A DNA stretch of 64,000 bases from Bacteroidales bacterium (GCA_017415715.1 JAFQFD010000004.1:1-64000), one strand, 5' to 3'; shown: positions 14,645 through 24,702, counted from the first letter of the stretch. The notes: generated from the sequence alone by a model not told the origin. Program-made: numbers and translations.

Positions 14645-15691
14645 TTATCGGGTGCTGAAGGCGAAGATTATTGCCTGTTCGTATGCTTCTCCCGGGCGGA
14701 GGACTGGGGACGGGTAGTCTGGCTTGTTTGGCGCGTCAGGGTAGTTCTGGCACTCTATGGCTACTCCTGTGTAGTCCTCGTAGATATGGCCGTTCTTGCC
14801 TGCAGGGCAGCCTGAAAGCCAGTTTCCTGTGTATACCTGCACTCCTGGCTGGGTGGTGTAGATCTCCAGGCAGCGGCCGCTCTCAGGAGCGTAGAGCTCC
14901 GCGCAGAACTGCAGCTGGCCCGGCTCGGCGCCGTCGATTACCCAGCAGTGGTCATATCCCTTGCCGATCTTGAGAGGCTCGAAGTCAGCGTTGATGTCCT
15001 GGCCTATAGGCTTGCCGCTGACAAAGTCCATCGGTGTGCCTGCGACCGGCTCACTCTCGCCGAGAGGTATCTGGGTGTCATCAGTAGGCAGATACTCTGA
15101 TGCGTTGAGACGAAGAATATGGCCGAGGATGTCTCCGTTGCCCTCTCCGTTGAGGTTGAAGTATGCATGGTTGGTGAGGTTGATCACAGTAGGAGCGTCA
15201 GACTCCGCAGTGAGTGTGAGACGAAGCTCGCTGTCTTCGCTCCAGTCGTAGCGTGCGACTGTCTTCACAGCGCCGGGATAGCCCTGCTCACCTGCCTCTG
15301 AATAATAAAGAAACTCCACTCCGCCTTCGTGCTCGCGGCTTTCCCACACCTTGTTCTGGAATCCCTCAGGACCGCCGTGAAGATGGTTAGGACCATTGTT
15401 TATCGGTAGTGCATACTCAACTCCGTCAAGGGTGAACTTGCCCAGAGCGACGCGGTTTGCATAGCGTCCCGGCACCTTTCCCGAGCATGGGCCGTCGCCG
15501 AAATAGCTTGCAGCCTCGGGGTATCCGAGCACGACGTCAGCCAGCGCGCCGTCCTTGTCAGGCACAACAACCTCGACGATGCCTGCACCTACAGACGATA
15601 CTTTTACATATGCTCCCTTGGAGTTGGTAAGAGTGTAGAGGAATATCTCCTCTCCTGATGGGGTCTTGCCCCAGAGTTCTTTTGTTATCAT
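14645..15691 (-). CDS. galM: Aldose 1-epimerase (mutarotase)
   Basis: The 348-aa protein matches family length. PGRYANRVALGKFTLDG and NGPNHLHGG carry the substrate Arg and one catalytic His. NLTNHAYFNLNG holds the second His, and GVAIECQNYPDAPNKP holds the catalytic Glu near residue ~310. It interconverts alpha and beta anomers of galactose or other aldoses. No signal peptide is visible, so it is cytoplasmic. galK is present 24 kb away, so Leloir genes are dispersed here. It has its own promoter box and its 3' end abuts the repeat district. Confidence 0.95.
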   Translation of the reverse strand: MITKELWGKTPSGEEIFLYTLTNSKGAYVKVSSVGAGIVEVVVPDKDGALADVVLGYPEAASYFGDGPCSGKVPGRYANRVALGKFTLDGVEYALPINNGPNHLHGGPEGFQNKVWESREHEGGVEFLYYSEAGEQGYPGAVKTVARYDWSEDSELRLTLTAESDAPTVINLTNHAYFNLNGEGNGDILGHILRLNASEYLPTDDTQIPLGESEPVAGTPMDFVSGKPIGQDINADFEPLKIGKGYDHCWVIDGAEPGQLQFCAELYAPESGRCLEIYTTQPGVQVYTGNWLSGCPAGKNGHIYEDYTGVAIECQNYPDAPNKPDYPSPVLRPGEAYEQAIIFAFSTR

Positions 15692-15722
15692 AGTATTAAT
15701 GTCTTATCAGGATGACAGGGAG

Positions 15723-15730
15723 CAAAATTA
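15723..15730 (-). promoter_or_regulatory. -7 promoter element for galM
   Basis: The minus strand reads TAATTTTG, an exact TAnnTTTG match 31 bp upstream of the galM ATG. Confidence 0.5.
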
Positions 15731-15750
15731 ACATTAATCTATGAAAGGGC

Positions 15751-15801
15751 AAAACAAAAAAACAACCACCCCGTCCGAACGGACTCAGCCTTGGGGTGGT
15801 T
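15751..15801 (-). terminator. Intrinsic terminator at the end of the fimbrial operon
   Basis: On the minus strand AACCACCCC pairs with GGGGTGGTT (plus 15764-15772 and 15793-15801), followed by GTTTTTTTGTTTTG. This ends the seven-gene operon and insulates galM. Confidence 0.9.
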
Positions 15802-15837
15802 GCGCTGAACGTTATTTAGAGTAGATCAGGCTGCTTT

Positions 15838-18801
15838 TTATTGTACGGGCTCAAGGATTATGTCTCCTGTCGAAGAGTAGAATGCATTGAGGCTGGCGTA
15901 CGTCTTTTCATATATGACTCCGTTTTCATCCTTGAACTGGAATTTGACGTCGTCTGTGTTCCAGTCATATTCGTATTCGCTTCTGAGACGGAGCTCGAAC
16001 GCTCCTGCGTCACCGATGGTGACAGTTCCGATCCTGTTGTATGTCGGCAGCACTTCAAATGGAACGAAAGAGCCTCCCGGAACCACTGCAGTGCCTGTTC
16101 CGCCTGCCGGACGATACTTGATGACACCCTTTACCGAACTGTTGCTTACCTTGAACTTTCTGCTGTCATATACAACCTTTGAAGCATCGGACGATATTGC
16201 GATCTCTCCTGCAGAGACGATGTCCTTCGTAACGAACTGGAGCCTCTTGCGCTCGCCCTGCTGCGACACTGTCGCCTTGCTGTCGGCAAGGGCCGCCTGA
16301 AGGGTTCCGAATGTCCTTTCTACATCACGGTCTGCATCCACATGATAGATGAATCTTCCCGGAGTTGACGGATCCGCCTCTATCTTTCCGGCCTTGTAAA
16401 GGTCGCTGGTCTGGTCAAGTTCAAGCATAGGCGCGTCGATATAGACGTCGAACGCTGTGCCGAAAGGATCCACAGACATCTGGCCTTCATCGTCGACTCC
16501 CTCGATTGAAGAAGTGAAGCTTGTTATGTCGATGTCTATGTTGACCTGCTGGCCGGGAACATATGACAGGAAGATGTTGTCTGCCGACTGCTCGTTGACC
16601 GTTGCAGAGAAATTGAACGGATGGAAGTTTGCAAGCTCGAACACCGCCGACCTGTACTGGGCTCCGACACAGGTGCCTGTACCGGTCACAGAAGGCTGCC
16701 CGTAAGGATTGGATGCGATGCGCACGATCTCCGCGCTCTGCGGGGTGTTGGTCACGAAATGATACTCTGCTCCCGTTCCTTCTGTTCCGTCAATGTTCCT
16801 CTTGAAACCGTATACTCTTCCTCCTGTAGACCAGTTGTCGCTTGAAACCGGATAGAACGTGAAGTCAGGAGAAGCTGCCGAGGAATCATTGTCGAGATTC
16901 TTGGAGTAGATGAGGAATTCGTCATCCGCACCTGGTGTGACAGGATCAAAGTCCGCAACAGTGTGGTCAGCGTTCCATGTGATATTCGTACCGAGATTGG
17001 TCGGGAATACCACTTTCGCGTTGATCTTCTGAGGAACGAGATAGTAGTAAATAACCTCGTCAGCAGGCTGCTGAGCAGAATATGACCTGAGGTTGGTTAG
17101 GAGGATCCACTGGTTCACCTCCGACTGGAAAGTCGCCGTCTTGGTCAGGGTCTGGAAATGCTCCGCCTCGATGGTCACATCGATGCTGCTCCCGGTCTCC
17201 TGCTCGAGAATGGTCTTGAGGTAAATTCTCTGGATGCCTGTCTCTGTCACGTTGAGGACATACTTATATCCTATTCCATTGTCTTCGCCATAGCCTTCCT
17301 CGCCTGCCCTGATGACCGGAAGAGTCATGCCTGACTCGTTCCTGATGTCAAGGGCGTTCACAGAAACAAGGACATTCATAGGGAAGAGTTCCTGAGGACA
17401 GTTCTCCGGAATAGTGAACATCATCGTCACGTTTTCTCCTGTTCCTACACCATAGACGTTGGTTGTGATCCAGGCCGGCTCGAACTTCTGCTCCTTCACA
17501 GTCACCACCTTTATCTTTCTCGAAAGACGGCCCTTCTTCAGGAAGAGAGTACCTTCGCGGTGCTGAAGACCTCCCATCTGGTTGAGTGTAACTACAATAG
17601 TACCTCTTCCTGTAGCAGGATCGAAAGTGTGAGTGAAGTTGTTAAGGGCCACATTGTTTCCCTCCATCCAATAGACGTCTGCCGCCGTCAGGGCGTCGCC
17701 GTCAAGGTCTTCGAGGGTATAATACAGGTAATAGGTATTAGGATCCTTGAATTCGGATTCTCCGATTACGACTGCCGTCTCATCCACTGCAAGACGGTAT
17801 TCTGTGTCCATCACCTCGGCGATGTTGTCAGATACGGAAACCCACACGTTGTTGGTTGCCGGAGCCTCAAGGGCGTCGGCAAATGTCTTCTGGCCATAAT
17901 AAAGGTCTCCTACGATATTGACTACATAATGGTGGTTTCTCATGATGAGCACATTGTTTCCTGCCTCATCGATGAGCGAAACCCTGTAATAAAGGCTCTC
18001 GCCTCCGTTCTGAGAACCCTTCACGATGAAATCGATAGGGTCTGCCTCGGTATTCTCGGTCTCGAAGATGTATTCCTCTTCATTTGTACGCACATCCAGA
18101 TAGTCACCCAGCTTTGCATTGTTGTCCGGGAGGGTGATGAAAGGAACATCGAGCGTAGGGGCCACGAATCCTCCGTTCTCCGGACTGTACGGAGCCACTG
18201 TTCCGAATGAGTTAGAGTTGACCACTATCCATCCCTGCTGCTCGAAATTCACGTCGTCAGCCACCTTGAGAGTGACCTTGGCCTGATTGCGGAGAAGCTT
18301 GATCGAATTGGCCGGAGAAGTGTGGGCCTTGAGGTTTTCAACGGTCTCACGCGCCCAATAGATCATACGTCCCGGAGAAGACTCCAGCGCCGCCATGACG
18401 TCCACCTCGGACATGCCTCGGTAGTTGTCCTCGTTGAAGTATGTAAGGTTCTGGTTTCCTACAAGCTGAAGAGTCACAGCATGGTCAGGGACGGTCACAG
18501 AGAACTTTCCGCTCAATGAAGGTGTGTCATTGTCCGGAGTCAGCGACGCCGTCACTGTCGAGATGAAGAAGCTGTTCTGGTCGAAGCAGAACACCGTCAT
18601 CTGCTGCACACCTGCACCATCAGGATCCACGGCCTTGGTCATGACCTGCTCCATTCCCGGCACCTCAGCATAGAATTCTATCTTCTGATAGCCCTCAGGA
18701 GCACCTCCTGACGGCGACAGCAGGTCCTCACTCTGGCAGGCAACGTTCAACCCCAGAATGGCAAGCGCCATGATTATGCGTATGTTAGTTTTCATGTTCA
18801 T
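15838..18801 (-). CDS. Large fimbrial tip/accessory lipoprotein
   Basis: The 987-aa protein has a lipoprotein signal (MALAILGLNVACQ, lipobox NVAC). The first ~300 residues have fimbrillin-like features: MTKAVDPDG early after the signal, VTLQLVGNQNLTYF, RNQAKVTLKVADD and RNHHYVVNIVGDLYYG. The remainder is a string of beta-rich Ig-like segments without a recognised enzyme motif. In P. gingivalis-type systems the largest distal gene of such operons encodes a shaft-capping tip protein, so a tip role is inferred. It is the last of seven co-directional genes and is followed by a strong terminator. Confidence 0.72.
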   Translation of the reverse strand: MNMKTNIRIIMALAILGLNVACQSEDLLSPSGGAPEGYQKIEFYAEVPGMEQVMTKAVDPDGAGVQQMTVFCFDQNSFFISTVTASLTPDNDTPSLSGKFSVTVPDHAVTLQLVGNQNLTYFNEDNYRGMSEVDVMAALESSPGRMIYWARETVENLKAHTSPANSIKLLRNQAKVTLKVADDVNFEQQGWIVVNSNSFGTVAPYSPENGGFVAPTLDVPFITLPDNNAKLGDYLDVRTNEEEYIFETENTEADPIDFIVKGSQNGGESLYYRVSLIDEAGNNVLIMRNHHYVVNIVGDLYYGQKTFADALEAPATNNVWVSVSDNIAEVMDTEYRLAVDETAVVIGESEFKDPNTYYLYYTLEDLDGDALTAADVYWMEGNNVALNNFTHTFDPATGRGTIVVTLNQMGGLQHREGTLFLKKGRLSRKIKVVTVKEQKFEPAWITTNVYGVGTGENVTMMFTIPENCPQELFPMNVLVSVNALDIRNESGMTLPVIRAGEEGYGEDNGIGYKYVLNVTETGIQRIYLKTILEQETGSSIDVTIEAEHFQTLTKTATFQSEVNQWILLTNLRSYSAQQPADEVIYYYLVPQKINAKVVFPTNLGTNITWNADHTVADFDPVTPGADDEFLIYSKNLDNDSSAASPDFTFYPVSSDNWSTGGRVYGFKRNIDGTEGTGAEYHFVTNTPQSAEIVRIASNPYGQPSVTGTGTCVGAQYRSAVFELANFHPFNFSATVNEQSADNIFLSYVPGQQVNIDIDITSFTSSIEGVDDEGQMSVDPFGTAFDVYIDAPMLELDQTSDLYKAGKIEADPSTPGRFIYHVDADRDVERTFGTLQAALADSKATVSQQGERKRLQFVTKDIVSAGEIAISSDASKVVYDSRKFKVSNSSVKGVIKYRPAGGTGTAVVPGGSFVPFEVLPTYNRIGTVTIGDAGAFELRLRSEYEYDWNTDDVKFQFKDENGVIYEKTYASLNAFYSSTGDIILEPVQ

Positions 18802-18831
18802 ATATGTCTACTCTGTTTTAACGCCTGTCTG

Positions 18832-20964
18832 TTAATATACGTCTCTGATGCATCTTACAGCTGACTGAGTGCCGTCGTCACCGCTTCCAGGATTATTCAC
18901 CTGACCGGTAGCACTCCAGTAGTAAGGTCCGGAAAGGACTTCATCCATCGCTGCATTCTCCGCATACTGGAAGTCTATGATGATCTGGATCTCGGCTGCC
19001 GTCGGAAGCCTCCAGTTGTCATAATGGATGGCATTGTCGGTGTCCGGATTGTTATCCGGGTCGTGCACTTCCACATATTCCCTGCAATGTCTCTCCGCCT
19101 GTTCGACAGAAGTAGGAGGCTGGGTTGCTCCGAGCTGGGACGCAATCATAAACGAAGGTGACACCAGTTCTGCATTATCTTCTCCATCATCAGTGAAGCC
19201 GTTCGCATCCTGCTTCGGAATGCCGATTGTATATTTTCCTGAAGAGGATGTGATCTGCACGTGATACATTCTCGCATTGTCAAGAGAAGTGAGGTTTCCG
19301 GCATTGGTATTTACAGTGCTTCCGTACTGGCTCCATGAATAATAGTAGAGTCTGGATGTACCGTCATCATTCATCCTTGCAACCTTGGAACCGAAGAAAT
19401 AATTATTCTGAACGGACGTAGAATAATTCCATGAATTATTGCTCCAGTCGGCAGCCACTCTGCGCGATCCTTTGTACTCATAGGTGGTAGGAGCGTATGT
19501 TCCGGTATAGAAATCGCTTCTGTACGAATACCATCCCTGCTGGTTGGTTATGTACTCCAGAGGATATTGCGCTACTGCCACCTCTCTTGTAATGCCTTCC
19601 TGGTTTGTCACCACAAGCGTGAAGTAACGGATGGCATTGTTGGTCGGAACCGGGCTGTTCACCGTGATGTTTCCGGCGATGCCTCCGTCTGTCGTACCGG
19701 TGATGTCTGGCGAAACAGGGGTCTTCTGACCGAATTTATCGTAGTAATAAATGTCTTTCACGGTAACGGTCACCGGAGATGACGATGCGAACTCAAGAGT
19801 TGTGGCATCGACTGCAATGTTATGCATATCCATCGATTCCTTATTGACAGACAGATACTTAGGTCTGTCATCTCCACCTACGAAAATGTCTTGAACAGTC
19901 CACTCTGTCACAGAGTAATATATATCCTTCAACTCTTCAGGGACAGTTTCGGTGGCTGCTCCAGGACGATTGAGGTCGATGTTCACTTCATAGTAGTTGT
20001 TTCTCCTGAACATCTTCTCATCTGTCATAGGGATCTTATACCAGCTGTTCTTGTAGTCTGTCGAAGTGCCGTCCGAAGTGAATATCATCGGAAGGTTGAC
20101 CACTATGCTGGTCTCACGCTCGAGGATGCTGTTGTCAGCCCAGTTGTTAGGATAAACATAGGTTGTGAGCGACACGTTCCTGCTGTCTGCAGAAGGGTTC
20201 CAGGTGAAATAAGCATTATTGGTCTTGGAAGTATTCCTCACCTTTGCGGTGCGGATATCCTCATCCTCGCGAGCCTCTGCAAGAAGATATGCGTCATAAG
20301 GCATGTTTCTCAGATAATACAGTCCTCCTTCAGATCCTTCAGCCACTGTGAAATTCTTGAATTCCACCTTCTCCGATGCCTTGATGTTTACGACGACCTT
20401 TGCTGCCGCACGAGTAAGAAGGGCGCTGAGGACCGTATTGTCCGAGAGCACTCCGTTGTTGAGGACAACAGGCGAGGCGCCGTCAGCATCTTCCGCAACC
20501 GCATCCATGAGGAAGTATTTCGGTGCTCCTTCAACGGTAAGACCGGTGAGATGAAGGTCATAGTCCTCCTGCTTCTTGTCCACGAGGTCGTTATACGTCG
20601 TCACTGCCGTGAAATCAGCATCAGGAAGAGTACTGTTGGCTATGAGGTATACATAATATCTGCTTCCCGCAGGGAAAGAAGAACGCTTGGCGTTCAAGGT
20701 CACGCTGGAAGCGTTGTTGACATTGTATCTGCCTGAATAGACCTTGTTCCCGGGTACCGTTCCATCTATGTCAAAGATGATAACATCGAGGTGACTGACA
20801 AAAGACTCCACGTCTGTGTCAGCAGCCTTGGTAAGACCAGAGGAAATATCAAGAACGATGCTCTCGTTTGACGCCATGTCGATATCCGGCATCTCCTGGC
20901 AGGAGAATGCAAGGACCGATACAGCCGAGATTAAAAGAGTATTAAGGATTCTTTTCATTTTCAT
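18832..20964 (-). CDS. Fimbrillin-like tip protein with a C-type-lectin-like C-terminal domain
   Basis: The 710-aa lipoprotein (lipobox VLAFSC) has an N-terminal fimbrillin-like half: LDISSGLTKAADTDVESFVSHLDVIIFD, YYVYLIANSTLPD, LLTRAAAKVVVNI and RRNNYYEVNIDLNRP. The last ~80 residues read HYDNWRLPTAAEIQIIIDFQ, YYWSATGQVN and AVRCIRDVY. That WRLPT...WSAT...VRCIRD pattern is characteristic of DUF1566/FISUMP domains with a C-type-lectin-like fold, suited to binding a ligand at a fimbrial tip. The ligand is unknown. One base separates it from the upstream gene. Confidence 0.75.
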   Translation of the reverse strand: MKMKRILNTLLISAVSVLAFSCQEMPDIDMASNESIVLDISSGLTKAADTDVESFVSHLDVIIFDIDGTVPGNKVYSGRYNVNNASSVTLNAKRSSFPAGSRYYVYLIANSTLPDADFTAVTTYNDLVDKKQEDYDLHLTGLTVEGAPKYFLMDAVAEDADGASPVVLNNGVLSDNTVLSALLTRAAAKVVVNIKASEKVEFKNFTVAEGSEGGLYYLRNMPYDAYLLAEAREDEDIRTAKVRNTSKTNNAYFTWNPSADSRNVSLTTYVYPNNWADNSILERETSIVVNLPMIFTSDGTSTDYKNSWYKIPMTDEKMFRRNNYYEVNIDLNRPGAATETVPEELKDIYYSVTEWTVQDIFVGGDDRPKYLSVNKESMDMHNIAVDATTLEFASSSPVTVTVKDIYYYDKFGQKTPVSPDITGTTDGGIAGNITVNSPVPTNNAIRYFTLVVTNQEGITREVAVAQYPLEYITNQQGWYSYRSDFYTGTYAPTTYEYKGSRRVAADWSNNSWNYSTSVQNNYFFGSKVARMNDDGTSRLYYYSWSQYGSTVNTNAGNLTSLDNARMYHVQITSSSGKYTIGIPKQDANGFTDDGEDNAELVSPSFMIASQLGATQPPTSVEQAERHCREYVEVHDPDNNPDTDNAIHYDNWRLPTAAEIQIIIDFQYAENAAMDEVLSGPYYWSATGQVNNPGSGDDGTQSAVRCIRDVY

Positions 20965-20965
20965 T

Positions 20966-22534
20966 CTAGTTTACCATTGTTATTATGACATAGTCTGCAT
21001 CCTGCGCCGCCGGATCCTGATATGGCCAGTAGAAGTTCTGGTCCGTGCCGTTGATCATCATGTAATCGATGGTCTCGAAACCTGTCGCGGTGTATGAGAT
21101 CGCCAGATTCACTGTTTCACCCGGCTGCATGTGCCCCGGAGCAGGACTTACTTCTATCATGTACCAGTCTTCTGAAGCCTGGATCGGCCATGCTGACCTC
21201 GGCACCTCGGTATTCCCTGTATAATCATATACACGCACGGTGCATTGTGAGGCATTGAGGCCGATGAGGGTCGGTGTCCAGTTGTCGTTTGCCGGATAGG
21301 TCATCTGGAAATATCCCCTGAAAGGAACTGTCTCGGACATCTGCGCCTCTTTTGATGCATGCGAAGCAGAAGACTCTCCTGCTGCAGGGATGCTTTCAAG
21401 CAGATATGTATGTGAAGGGTAGTCGAACCTGAGGTCCGGCATTTCATTGTCCTCCCAGTCTGCAACCACATAATTGATGATGATGTTTCCTTCTGAATTG
21501 ATCAGGATGCACACCTTGATGTGGGCGTTGCGTCTGATGCAAGGAAGATATACATATCCATTCTTCAGTTCCTGACCCGCACCTATGCTGTATTCTATGT
21601 GCAGAACCGCCGACCTTGCCGCATCCATAGGTGCGCCTGAGAATGTATCCCATCTGTATGCAGGGTCGTCATAAGGGAGACCCTCTCTGACTTCAGGGAG
21701 ATAGAAGCCAGTCGCGATTTCAGTGTAGTTTGCAGGATCAGCCGCTGCATATGAGCCTTTAGCCACCGAACTTGTGACCTCGACGACATCGTCTGCCACT
21801 ATTCTGTTGTTCGCTCTGGCAGGCACTGCGTCAAGAACAGCAGCGGTCTGCGGAAACAGGTAGCTGTATTCTCTCGTACCCTGGGAGAGAAGTTCTATAT
21901 GCATGATCTGCGGAACAGCTGTCGAACCTTCTACCTTTGCCGCATATACCGAAAGCTTTGCAAGGGAGCGCTCAAGGGTGAATTCAACCGGATTTGCAAG
22001 TATGAAATGTCCTTCGTGGCCTGCCTCGGTGTTCGGCGCGGCTGTGACTGCGTCGACATTCACAGGCTCTGCAAGATGCTTGCAGTACATAGGAAGCGAA
22101 GTTCTCTTTGCTATGCCTGTGTACTTTATGGCCTCAAGCTGTGCCTTGGTCATATTCTCCGAAAGCTGGACAAGACCGTTCTCATATGCCATTTCTTCCT
22201 CGTTTGCTATGAGGTAGAAATCCACGTTATGGATTCCGCTCTCAGGAAGTTCGAGGTCCATATAGAAAGGTTCTCCGAGGGCGGTAGCCTGTCTCTGTAT
22301 ATAACCGGCAGACCTGTCGCCGTAGAATGCATATACGCGAAGACTGTTGATGACCTTTTCCATATCGGTCGGGGCTTCCGTCGCCTTGGTCATGCCTTCG
22401 GCAAAGACTCTGAGCTCTATCATCACGCTCTGCCTGTCAGCGGAAGGACCCTCCTTCTCCATGCAGCTGACTGAAGCGAATGCCGCAAGGATGCAAAGGA
22501 CTGTTTTGAATAATATGTTGTTGACTTTACGCAT
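20966..22534 (-). CDS. Fimbrillin-like minor subunit lipoprotein
   Basis: The 522-aa protein has lipobox FASVSC near residue 24, then VMIELRVFAEGMTKATEAPTD, the KAT-type stretch common after the signal in Bacteroidales fimbrillins. YAFYGDRSAGYIQ, VDFYLIANEEEMAY and LERSLAKLSVYA match the FimA-like N-domain. The middle holds RRNAHIKVCILINSEGNIII and WEDNEMPDLRFDYP, the usual end of a fimbrillin fold. A further beta domain of ~150 residues follows. It is probably an accessory shaft or adaptor subunit. It lies 13 bp after the anchor gene. Confidence 0.72.
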   Translation of the reverse strand: MRKVNNILFKTVLCILAAFASVSCMEKEGPSADRQSVMIELRVFAEGMTKATEAPTDMEKVINSLRVYAFYGDRSAGYIQRQATALGEPFYMDLELPESGIHNVDFYLIANEEEMAYENGLVQLSENMTKAQLEAIKYTGIAKRTSLPMYCKHLAEPVNVDAVTAAPNTEAGHEGHFILANPVEFTLERSLAKLSVYAAKVEGSTAVPQIMHIELLSQGTREYSYLFPQTAAVLDAVPARANNRIVADDVVEVTSSVAKGSYAAADPANYTEIATGFYLPEVREGLPYDDPAYRWDTFSGAPMDAARSAVLHIEYSIGAGQELKNGYVYLPCIRRNAHIKVCILINSEGNIIINYVVADWEDNEMPDLRFDYPSHTYLLESIPAAGESSASHASKEAQMSETVPFRGYFQMTYPANDNWTPTLIGLNASQCTVRVYDYTGNTEVPRSAWPIQASEDWYMIEVSPAPGHMQPGETVNLAISYTATGFETIDYMMINGTDQNFYWPYQDPAAQDADYVIITMVN

Positions 22535-22547
22535 AGACGGATGATTG

Positions 22548-23444
22548 TTAGAATTCTGGTGTTACATTTTCGATGAACCAGTCAGGCACTGAAATCGAAA
22601 CGGTCGCTGACTTGAACTCTATCCTGAACGGGATGAGACATTCGTGCTTGGTCACATCGATGTTGTGCTTTGCGATATGCTGCGCGAAATTGACTTCAAT
22701 CAGGGATTCTCCGTTCGCTCCGGCTATCTTCAGATATACTGCCTCGTGGTTCTTGTGCCTCATGATGTTGTTGGTCGCAGAAAGGATTGAAACTCCGTCA
22801 TGCGAGGACTCCATCACGTATGTCGCTGCCTGACCTTTTGCCTTGTTGTTGAAATCTGTCTGAGGCGACACTCCCACGAGCTCTATCGCAGGGTAGCCTG
22901 AGGCTCTGGTCAGGGCCGGCGCGCCGACAACCTCGACGAGGATGTCATAGTGCGAGCTGGCAAAATAGGTTGTCCTGGTCTCGATGCCCTTGTACTCATC
23001 GTAAGGAGCTATGGTATAATCGATTGATGACCAGTAGAGGGGATCGTTGCCGGTTACGGTCTCTCCATTGTTGTAATCCTTGTCGGCAAACACGATCTGT
23101 TCGAAATCGCCCGAAGACAGACCCTCCACTTCTGTTTCGTAGCCATTACCTACACACACAATCCTGTAGTCACCCGGCTCGAGCGGAGGAAGGGTGGTCA
23201 GGCGGGCCTGGACATCCGCTTCCGACAGCTGTGAGGATGACACACAGTTGTTGTCTTCATCAAAAACATACATGTCGACACGGTCGATCTTTTCAGGGAA
23301 GATCTCAGTCTTTCCGTCGCCCAGATAGCTCAAGGCCAGACAGTAGATGTTATAGCAATCGCTATGATCCTCCTTTATGCAGGAAGTGGAGAGTCCTCCG
23401 GCCAGCAGAAGGGTTAAAGCAATAGTTCTAAGTTTCATGATCAA
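22548..23444 (-). CDS. FimB/Mfa2-family fimbrial anchor lipoprotein
   Basis: The 298-aa protein has the family's typical size. [20 protein letters not shown] is the lipoprotein signal and the mature start [11 protein letters not shown] shows the Cys-acidic-Cys motif of FimB/Mfa2 proteins. [13 protein letters not shown] and [11 protein letters not shown] follow. Known members anchor the base of the fimbria to the outer membrane and limit its length. It ends [13 protein letters not shown], strikingly like the C-terminus of the major subunit (VIDWAVELVFPEF). Start ATG may be 23444 or two codons later. A strong hairpin separates it from the major subunit gene. Confidence 0.85.
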   Translation of the reverse strand: MIMKLRTIALTLLLAGGLSTSCIKEDHSDCYNIYCLALSYLGDGKTEIFPEKIDRVDMYVFDEDNNCVSSSQLSEADVQARLTTLPPLEPGDYRIVCVGNGYETEVEGLSSGDFEQIVFADKDYNNGETVTGNDPLYWSSIDYTIAPYDEYKGIETRTTYFASSHYDILVEVVGAPALTRASGYPAIELVGVSPQTDFNNKAKGQAATYVMESSHDGVSILSATNNIMRHKNHEAVYLKIAGANGESLIEVNFAQHIAKHNIDVTKHECLIPFRIEFKSATVSISVPDWFIENVTPEF

Positions 23445-23470
23445 TGTATGTTTTGAGTTGGTTTGTTTTG

Positions 23471-23522
23471 AATAAATATCGGAGGGGCGGCTTCAGAGAG
23501 GCCTTGCCCCTCCATATTTATT
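23471..23522 (-). terminator. Intra-operon stem-loop after the major fimbrillin gene
   Basis: AATAAATAT and GGAGGGGC (23471-23488) pair with GCCCCTCC and ATATTTATT (23506-23522): about 17 bp with one bulged base and a 17-nt loop. On the minus strand the 3' side is U-rich (ATATTTATTC). Its place between the major subunit and the anchor suggests partial termination or 3'-end protection. Confidence 0.7.
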
Positions 23523-23559
23523 GATGTTGCTTGAAGTTTTTCCGTTTACAGGATACTGA

Positions 23560-24702
23560 CTAGAACTCAGGGAATACGAGCTCTACAGCCCAGTCAATCA
23601 CGTCTACTGTGATTTCGAGACATCTGTCCATAGGGTCGATGTCCTCCTCATCGATCGGAATCGATCCGTCGCCAAGCACCTCACCTGCCGCGCTCATACG
23701 GTAGATCTTGCCTTCCTCGAATTCAGTAACCTCTACTGCATTCTCACCTTCCATCTTGAAGAATCCCTTTGAGTAAAGGTATGCAGGCTGTCCGTCAGCA
23801 AGGAGCTTGATAACCAGAACCGGAGTCTCATTGCAAGAGAACATATGGTAAGCCAGTTCATTTGGAGTGTCTGCGGTCGGAGCTGCAGGAGTGATTGTGA
23901 TGTCGAAGTAATCCCTGTACCAAACCTCAGGCTTTGCAGGATCGTCAAGCCATGCATATACTTCAGCCTGCTTTGTCAGGTCAGCGATATGGTTCACGAG
24001 CTCACCTGACTCCGCACCTGTTGTAGCGGAAGTGAGAGGATAATAGTTCTGGAATGCAAGCTGAGAAATCTTGATTTCCTGATACTTTGGCTTCTCACCG
24101 TCAAATTTCACTGTGAAACCGTCAACCTCGAAACGTGAAACGCGTGGAGTGAGGACGAGGTCAGCCTTGTACACATCTGCAACATAAGTTGTTCCGTCTA
24201 CGTTCAGGTCATTGTGCTGAGTGCCTGCAGACTGAAGAGTCTCCTCGTCATAGAGAACGAGAGTCTTCTGGTCCTGCTGCGCCTCTACCTTGAGAGCCTC
24301 GAGAGCGAGGAATTCGTCGAAAGTGATGTCCTTTCCTACATTGGCGATGGCAATCACCTTTGTACAGTTAGGGTCAACATAGTGGAACTGTGCTGCAAGT
24401 GAACCTGCCTTGAGGTCATTCTCATCCCAATAGGTCTGAGCCGCTGCCGATCCGTCGGCAACCTTTGCTTCGAATTCAACCTTTCCGGCTGCATCAGTAA
24501 GGAACACCTTGAAATCGTTCACCTGGACAGCATCGCCTTGAGAGATCTTATCTCCTGCGAGACCCTTGGTGATGACAGCGTTGTCGATAGAGATCTCGAC
24601 TGTCTTGAGACGGTTAGTGGTTGGAGTTGTGTCCTGCTTGTTGCAAGAAACCAGTGCCAGAGCTGCTACAGCTGCAGACAACATCAATTTTGTAATCTTC
24701 AT
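23560..24702 (-). CDS. Major fimbrillin (FimA/Mfa1-like subunit)
   Basis: The 380-aa lipoprotein precursor (lipobox ALVSC) starts mature as CNKQDTTPTTNRLKTVEISIDNAVITKG. Known fimbrillins are exported as lipoproteins, cleaved after an Arg by a trypsin-like protease and polymerised by strand exchange. R32 in TTNR is a plausible site, by inference. VIAIANVGKD, LTPRVSRFEVDGF and the end WAVELVFPEF fit the fold. It is the shortest fimbrillin of the operon, sits right after the DUF3868 gene, and is followed by a stem-loop, as expected for the most abundant product. The last residues resemble the anchor protein's end. Confidence 0.82.
   Translation of the reverse strand: MKITKLMLSAAVAALALVSCNKQDTTPTTNRLKTVEISIDNAVITKGLAGDKISQGDAVQVNDFKVFLTDAAGKVEFEAKVADGSAAAQTYWDENDLKAGSLAAQFHYVDPNCTKVIAIANVGKDITFDEFLALEALKVEAQQDQKTLVLYDEETLQSAGTQHNDLNVDGTTYVADVYKADLVLTPRVSRFEVDGFTVKFDGEKPKYQEIKISQLAFQNYYPLTSATTGAESGELVNHIADLTKQAEVYAWLDDPAKPEVWYRDYFDITITPAAPTADTPNELAYHMFSCNETPVLVIKLLADGQPAYLYSKGFFKMEGENAVEVTEFEEGKIYRMSAAGEVLGDGSIPIDEEDIDPMDRCLEITVDVIDWAVELVFPEF

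Noticed and set aside
15838..18801. SusD or other nutrient-binding lipoprotein
   Set aside because: There is no SusC neighbour and no helical SusD/TPR pattern; the operon context and the beta-rich sequence fit a fimbrial protein.
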